Part shown: piece by piece, positions 58,402-64,000 of the stretch
How the letters are laid out: the number at the start of each line of letters is the position of its first letter
How positions within the stretch are numbered: the first letter of the stretch is position 1
From: Triticum aestivum
Taxonomy: Eukaryota > Streptophyta > Magnoliopsida > Poales > Poaceae
Length of the DNA: 64,000 bases
Assembly: GCF_018294505.1 (NCBI RefSeq)
Contig: NC_057795.1
Span: forward strand, 224,776,927 to 224,840,926
Direction of reading: 5' to 3'
Program-made: the position numbers and the translations under genes
The notes under the pieces: model-generated
What the model was told of the DNA's origin: nothing
Database searches by the model: none
Seen by the model: the letters and a program-made list of their open reading frames with translations, nothing else

Positions 58402-59659
58402 ATGACCAAGAGTCATTGTGGCAAGCTCTACATCGACGATGCTGGCTGGCGCCCCGAGGCCGACTCAATCGAGTACGGGTACCGGGTCCCCTTCGGCGGG
58501 ATTCACGTCTTCGTCGGCAAGATCGGCGGATCAGAGCCAGAGCTGGACATCTGCACCCACATCATCGAGCTGGCTCGGCGCGTGCAACCCTCCTAGGTTC
58601 AAGTCGGCTAGAAGCGCGTTCTTGTTGGTTTGGCGCAAGGCATAGAGCTTGCAGAAAACTCTGAGTCTGGAGGAGAGACTCTCATCTACTCAGGTAATGA
58701 GTCCTCGACCGGAGAGATGGAGTCAATACGTCAGCTTCAAGACGACAGGCTTGGGGGCTATTTCGATGGTAATAGTATTTCGGACCCTTATGAGCCGCCG
58801 TGTAGGGCTGTTATCTTCATGACTGACATAGGGCCGGCTCTCAATTCGTCAACGGCGGCTGCAACAACGTATGACCCATCCGCGGCAAGGGTTGGTGTAT
58901 CCGGGTCAGGTAGACCGCTGACTCAAGTGCTACTAGATCTCATGGGTACCTTGACAACTTTGTTGGCAACAGAGGTCACGACGGCAAATCAGGCGGAGCG
59001 CAACGCATAGGTTACAAAGATCCGTGAGGAGATAACCAAGGCACAAGAGGATATCATGGCTGAAAACCACAAGATAGCTACATTGAAGGCTTAGATTGAC
59101 GCACAGGCAGAGTGTGTCAAGGCGGAGGTTTGGCGCTGAAGTTTGGATCAGAATGCATCTAATGCAGTATTCCAGAGAACACATCAGAGTCGCCTACCAT
59201 TGATATATGACCCAAGGTGTTTGTTTAACACTCCTGGGGCGGGTCTAAGCACTCCAGATGCATGGGTGAGTCCTCAGTTGAACCCCGACATTCCAGGGAA
59301 TCGGGCGGCGGTTTAACCTCGCCAGCCTGAGCCGACACAGAGGGAGGAGCGAGCCCCTAACCCGCCCCCCAATTAGACACCACCTCAACATGTTCTGACG
59401 CCACCCGAAAAATTTTCTAACTCAGTGGATAACATGTTTAAAGCAGCAACCTAGCTGGCGGCGATTCCGATCACCAGTGAGTCACCAGTCGCGGTTGAAA
59501 CTTGGAATGTAGTTGAGCTCTTATAGACAGCTATTGCACAACAAGCGGCTTATTCATACAGCCGTGATTGTGTGCACTTGATTCCCCTCCCGAGTCATAG
59601 TTATAGCCAGCGTATTGAGTCTCCCGCAGTCTCCAACAGTGAACGATGCCAGAACCTGA
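58402..59659 (+). pseudogene. Element E gag, 5' part
   Basis: One frame runs from the ATG at 58402 (MTKSHCGKLYIDDAGWRPE..) to 59659 with no frameshift. Nine stops interrupt it: TAG at 58594, 58609, 59008, 59092, 59374, 59452 and 59524, TGA at 59137 and TAA at 59314. The N-terminal block with YRVPFGGIHVFVGKI is typical of the start of a gypsy polyprotein. A helical segment (REEITKAQEDIMAENHKI) and a Pro-rich region follow. The frame is cut at 59659 by the F LTR, and the rest of E is not in the window. Confidence 0.75.
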
Positions 59660-60718
59660 TGTCGGTGTATAGAAGTAGGGGTTATACTTTGTACCCCTTT
59701 ACCTGTGCACAAGCAGTCAGAGCCATGGCCACGGCCACACTTAGCAGAGCAGGTGAGAGAAGCCAATGCCACAAAACGGTCAAAGCAACGCCAAGACAGA
59801 AACACGAAGAGCTAGAGGGCGAGGTGGGTTCCCTCCGCAAGACCCTTGCCGGGGCGCCTCTACGGCCCCGGCAAGGACCTTGCCGGGGCAGCTTGCCCAA
59901 CCCCAACGGAGCGTGCCACCCTCGAGCCCAAGGCTTCCAACAACCACGTTGGAACCAAGGCTCAGGAGGCGCCTCCATGGTGGCATGCAGATCTATGTGA
60001 AGATCATCAACACACAATATCAGATGAGTACCAGAGGACGAGACCTCCGGCAACATCCTTGCCGGGGACGACCGCGGTATTGCGGCAAGACCCGTGCCGA
60101 GGACATCAACGGGGCCGCGGCCAGGCCTGCACGTCAAGACCCCATTGTTGTTCCCATGTAGCTGCCAGCCTAGCCAGTCAGGCGGGCACCTGCGTGGTGA
60201 CGCGCGGTCTCGAGGCCAACTCAGCAAGCACCTGCGTGGTGGCATGCAGTTCTTCGCGAAGACGCCGCCACCGCGCCACCTCAGCAGCCTGCCAGCCTAC
60301 ATGGCGTTGACTGCCTCGCTGGCCCAGGCGAGTGTGGAAGCAGGGCAAGGTGGCGATAAAGCAAGGGGGACACCTCAGGGGCGCATTTAATACATTTTGT
60401 CCCATAATATCAAACGATAAGCTTGTACACTGTACCCTTTCCACCTCCTGTGTGCCACTGTAGCGCCTCCTTAGACTAAAAGGAGGCCCGAGGCATATTG
60501 GAGGGGGTTTCGGCTCTTTGGGCAAGTCACGCTCGATAGCTAGTTCAAGAACACTGATATACACACCAAAGCAGGACTAGGGTATTACGCAATCCCCGCG
60601 GCCCAAACCTAGGTAAACGACCTTTGTGCTGGCTCCTAAACCCACTCTCCTCGCAACCCCGCGCCCTCTGACCACAGTAGGGATACCGTTGATCCCATAG
60701 GTGTCGTTCCCATTGACA
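59660..60718 (+). repeat. Element F 5' LTR
   Basis: The LTR is 1059 bp, from TGTCGGTGTATAG to ..ttcccattgaca. It shares with the H LTR its start, the gaggcccgaggcata block and inverted repeats (ccccggcaag..cttgccgggg at about 59864-59886). The TATA is damaged (gactaaaagg, about 60474). The primer-binding site tttggcgcgccaggtaggg follows at 60721. Its partner LTR is beyond the window. Confidence 0.8.
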
Positions 60719-60860
60719 TCTTTGGCGCGCCAGGTAGGGGGCGCAGTCATGAGAATCTGGTTTAGTAGCTAGTCGAGCAGCTCTTCATCGCCATGGCTCC
60801 CAAGGAAGAAGGCGATCAAACGGGCGACATCACTTGTGAGTACAGTGAGCGCTCGTGTGG
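60719..60860 (+). pseudogene. Element F gag start
   Basis: Primer-binding site, leader and an ATG at 60793 (MAPKEEGDQTGDI..), which resembles the first residues of gag in C (MAPKKK) and H (MDPKKK). The likeness ends near 60860, and no gag core follows, so most of F appears to be deleted. Confidence 0.5.
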
Positions 60861-61381
60861 CGACAGAGAAGCGAAGTCACACAAAAACTTTGAACAATTC
60901 TTTCTGTATAGAGTTATTCTCCCTGGAGATCTTTCCTTCTGTATACGAAACCTGCACGCAATGGGGACCTTCCACTATTGGCAATGCCCTCGTTCTGTTT
61001 CGAGTCTGCTCAATAGTTCGAGCGGCTACGCCGGGAACAGCAGGGTAGCCTTCCCCTATTGGCAACGCTCTCGTTCTATTAGAGTCCGCTCGATAGCTTG
61101 AGCGGCCATGCTGAGAACGGCAAGGTGGTTCACCTGGCCGCACGCACACCCGGCAGGATGTTGGGGATCCGTCCTTGATGCGCCGTGGCATGGGTTTACA
61201 CGCCGACAAGCCTACCCGATTAATGTAGGGTGAACATACAGAGATAGATCGAACTGGAAAATAACATGCATCATTTCAAAAGTACTACATGGTTGTATTA
61301 CATCAATTGTTGCTGTAGTTCTAACTAAAGATATGAATTGTCTTGGTCGTGAACCTGCAGCGGCAACGAGAAACGGGGTGC
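60861..61381. repeat. Intervening region with an 81-bp tandem duplication
   Basis: Two copies of a unit around attggcaatgccctcgttct start at about 60977 and 61058, diverged by roughly a fifth. The remaining sequence is AT-rich near 61230-61330 and holds the 3' flank of the minus-strand ORF. No other gene is seen. Confidence 0.55.
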
Positions 61382-64000
61382 CTAGTCCTGGCGCTGGCCT
61401 TCGATCCTCTCGATTTCGTTGACGCGGCTGATGACAGGCTTGATATGCTCCTTGAGCGGCGTGAGGTCCGCGTCCTTCGGCAAGCTCTCCAGTGCAGCGT
61501 CAAAGTCAAGGTTGGGGTACCAGTATGCCAGCTTGGCGAGGACCTTGGTCAAGGCGTCCCGGCAAGGCTGCCGGGCCTCATTGGCCAGCGAGCTTGCTCT
61601 GTTAGAGCAAAACTACTCCAAGGCTCCAAGAACAGCCTCGAAGAATAGGGCCAGCCTGGCGTTGGGGCTCACATTTGGCTCCGGGGTGCACCTCACGTCC
61701 GGCATCCCCATGTCAGCCGGCTTCTCGGTGGTCCTTTTGGCAACGTCGGCGAGGCGGCTGACCCAAAGATTCTCGCCCTTCAGGAAATCCTCGTGATTGG
61801 CAGCATTGTTCTTCTATAGCTGCCTCTCCGTCTCTAGGCTCTTGGTCAGGGCCTCCTCCCGGCCTTGCCCTCCGAAAGCATCTTCTCAAGACCCTCCAGC
61901 TTCAGCTTCAGGTCCTAGATGGAGTCGTTGGCGCGATTGAGCAGCTCGGCCTTCTTGAAGACTGCGCCATGCGCCTGCGTCAAGGCGCAGTTGACCGAGT
62001 CTTTCTCCTTTGCCAGCTGCTCAGTCCTAGCCTTCAGGCCGTCCCGCTCCGCCTCCAGCTCTTTCACCTTCTTGCCGTGGGCCAGAGCTTGAGCATCAAG
62101 TGCTTCTTGGTGTTTCCGCTCCATCTCCTGGGTCTGGTGCATGATGAGCCCCGCGACCTCCTCGCCTTTGCCGTGGAGTGTGGTGGCGAGCATCGCCTCG
62201 CGAGCAACAAGATCCTCCTCCTGGGAGTCTAGCTCGGCCAGGCGCTGGGAACGGGCGGCCTCCGCTTGGGAGGCTTCTTCCCTCACCGCCTGCTGGGCCT
62301 TCTAGATGTCATCCTGCTTCAAGAGGAGCTCTTGCTGACGCGCGACAGCTGGCCTTGAGTGGCCTTCAGCTCTCCGTGGGCCTGACGGAACCAGGCCCGC
62401 GCCTCAGTGATACGCTCCCCGAGGTTCGCCTCTGCTTTGCCCGCCGCACCTCCCTGGACTTCGCCTTGTCCAGGCGGGCGCGCTGGAGTGCCTGGAGCTT
62501 CCAGAAGCTGATGCCCATAGCCCGGAGGAGCTGCTCCTCCTGGGTGCCGCCGCCACTAGTGCTTGGTTCATCGACAACCTTGAGCTCGGTGGCGGAAAGC
62601 ACCTCGTCGTCAAACACTTCCCCCTCGGCCAGCGCCCTGGTGCCCACCGTCCCTGGGAGGTGGACGAACATGTCGTCGCCCACCTTCAGGTACCTGCTCG
62701 AGCCAGAGGCAGCGGAGGAGGAAGGTTGATCGTCGACTACCTCCTCCTCCTCGGCAGCACCCTTGCCGGCCTCCCCGGCAGGCCCCTTGCCGGCCTCCTC
62801 GGCAGGCCCCTTGTCAGCCTCCTTGGCGGCAACCTCCTCAGTCCCTCTGGCAGGCCCCTTGGCGGTGTCCTCGGTGGTGGTCTCGGTGGCCTCCTCGGCG
62901 GCGACCTTGTCGGCCTCGGCCACGGTGTCCTGGGCGACTTCCGTGATGATGGTGTCGGTGTCCTCCTGGTCCGCCGAGGGGGGGATCTGGATGCCGAAAG
63001 GGAGAATGAGGCAGGGCCAAGAACAAGATTCAAAGAAGAAAGAAGGGAAAACAGGTGGCTTACCCATGCCGGGCTGAGAAGAAGTGGCCCCCTCCCCGCC
63101 AACGTCTGTTGCTGGGATGGCACCACCAGCGCCCAAGTCCACCTCCTCCTCCTCCATGTGAATGAGCTCGGCGCTTGGTGCCCTTGCCGGGGATGCCCCT
63201 CGGGGTGGTGTGTTTGATGGGGATGGCGTGTTGGAGGCGGCCCTCGGTGGCTCCTCCCACTGCCGTCCTCCTCCTGCAGCCACGGCAAGGTTAGCGCCAA
63301 GAAGCCATACCCCGGCACGCGTTGACAAGGAGCGGATGGTGAACTCACACTGGGGGCTGCACCGGGGGCTGCTGTCTGAGCTGACCTCCACCACCGGCAT
63401 GTGGGAAGCGCCCGCTGGGGGCTGCTCGCTTGCCGACGCCTTGGCCCTCTTCTGCGCCCTCTAGGCTAGCGTCTCCCCATCACTACGAAGACAAAAATAA
63501 GCAAGTCAAGAAAAGCAGCACGAGGAGTGAAGGTGGGAAAGGACAGACACTTACTCGTTCTCCGCCTCCTCTTCTGCTGCCCTCTGCTTCCTCTTTGGGC
63601 TGAGGGACCCAAGATTGAAGACGACCCCCGTGGCGACGTCTGCGAGAGGAGGAGAGGGGGACGGAGTCCGGTGGCGCTTGGACGAAGAAGAAGCAGACGA
63701 TTTCTTCTTCGCCACCATGGTCTTCACCGCCTTCTTTGTCATCACTGCCCTAGTCTGGCGCACGGGCTCCCCCTGGGCCCCTTGCCGTTGCTCAGTCCTC
63801 TGGGCCGGACCAGCTCATCAGAGCTGGCCCGCCGCAGGATACACCCTCTTCCCGTGGCCGGAGGATCGTCGGACTCGACCTCTCCCTCGGTTGACCCGTC
63901 GCCCACCTCCTAGACGAGAGGAGCCCCAGTGTTGGCGCCGCTGGCCTTCCCGACAGCCTTCGCCCACTGGGCGAGCTCTATCTCCTCTGCGGCCACACCG
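61382..64000 (-). pseudogene. Minus-strand spliced ORF of a gypsy-type element, C-terminal part
   Basis: Enters from beyond 64000 and ends with the TAG at 61384-61382. Exons: from 64000 to 63555 (with KKKSSASSSSKRHRTPSPSP), 63482-63349, 63273-63064 and 62986-61382. Introns of 72, 75 and 77 bases start gtaagt, gtgagt and gtaagc and end in ag. The last exon encodes an acidic Glu/Ala/Thr-rich part, then a coiled coil (REEASQAEAARSQRLAELDSQ.., about 62286-61915). It closes with DFDAALESLPKDADLTPLK and RIEGQRQD. This architecture fits plant proteins annotated as gypsy-type transposon proteins (Transposase_28 family), whose N-terminal domain would be outside the window. It has at least one TAG in exon 2 and a one-base slip in a run of seven C at 62986. 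It may be the antisense extra gene of F. Confidence 0.55.

Noticed and set aside
60977..61140. Tandem units considered as a CRISPR-like or minisatellite array
   Set aside because: Only two diverged copies with no spacer pattern; simple duplication.
1..64000. Search for a host gene, tRNA, rRNA or non-TE operon-like unit
   Set aside because: Every long or motif-bearing frame traced to a transposable element; no host gene could be supported.

Overview
The window is repeat-rich plant nuclear DNA. It is best explained as an intergenic block from a large-genome grass, probably Triticeae. That organism call is an inference from the LTR types, from Athila- and Tat-like Ty3/gypsy proteins and from the depth of nesting; no host gene marks the species. 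I find no convincing host gene, rRNA, tRNA or CRISPR array. Nearly every base belongs to a transposable element, and most coding regions are decayed.

The sequence can be un-nested from LTR ends (TG...CA), target-site duplications (TSDs), primer-binding sites and reading frames. The outermost layer is an Athila-like element D (+ strand). Its 5' LTR lies in three pieces (1441-2737, 41805-41946, 54607-54625) and its interior runs 54626-57269. A minus-strand LTR of the same family (Z, 1-1440) abuts it head to head. Element A (2738-41804, +) and Tat-like element C (41947-54601, minus) each inserted into the D LTR. Inside A sit Tat-like element H (7542-23140, +) in the interior and element G (25800-40997, +) in the 3' LTR. 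Inside G sits B (30647-38061, minus), a relative of A. Inside the reverse transcriptase gene of H sit a young 1.8-kb non-autonomous LTR element I (12187-13966) and a Helitron J (14099-17201). Inside C sits an inverted-repeat DNA element K (44403-46321). The right end holds 514 unassigned bases, a gypsy element E (57784 on) broken by the LTR of element F (59660-60718), then a spliced minus-strand ORF running off the end.

H and C are distantly related Tat-clade elements with gag, protease, RT, a two-part RNase H region and integrase. Both also carry, between integrase and 3' LTR and in antisense, a gene with its own TATA box. It encodes an Arg-Gly-rich N-terminus, a B3-like segment and an acidic Ser/Asp tail. 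The minus-strand ORF at the right end has three GT-AG introns, which can persist only in a strand that is not copied by reverse transcription. These element-encoded antisense genes are the most interesting biology here.

Decay also has a pattern. In-frame stops are mostly TAG where a homologue has CAG, with few frameshifts (clearest in the gag of E: nine stops, seven TAG, no indel). This fits C-to-T loss at methylated CHG sites. A, B, G and I lack a full pol and would depend on other elements to move.
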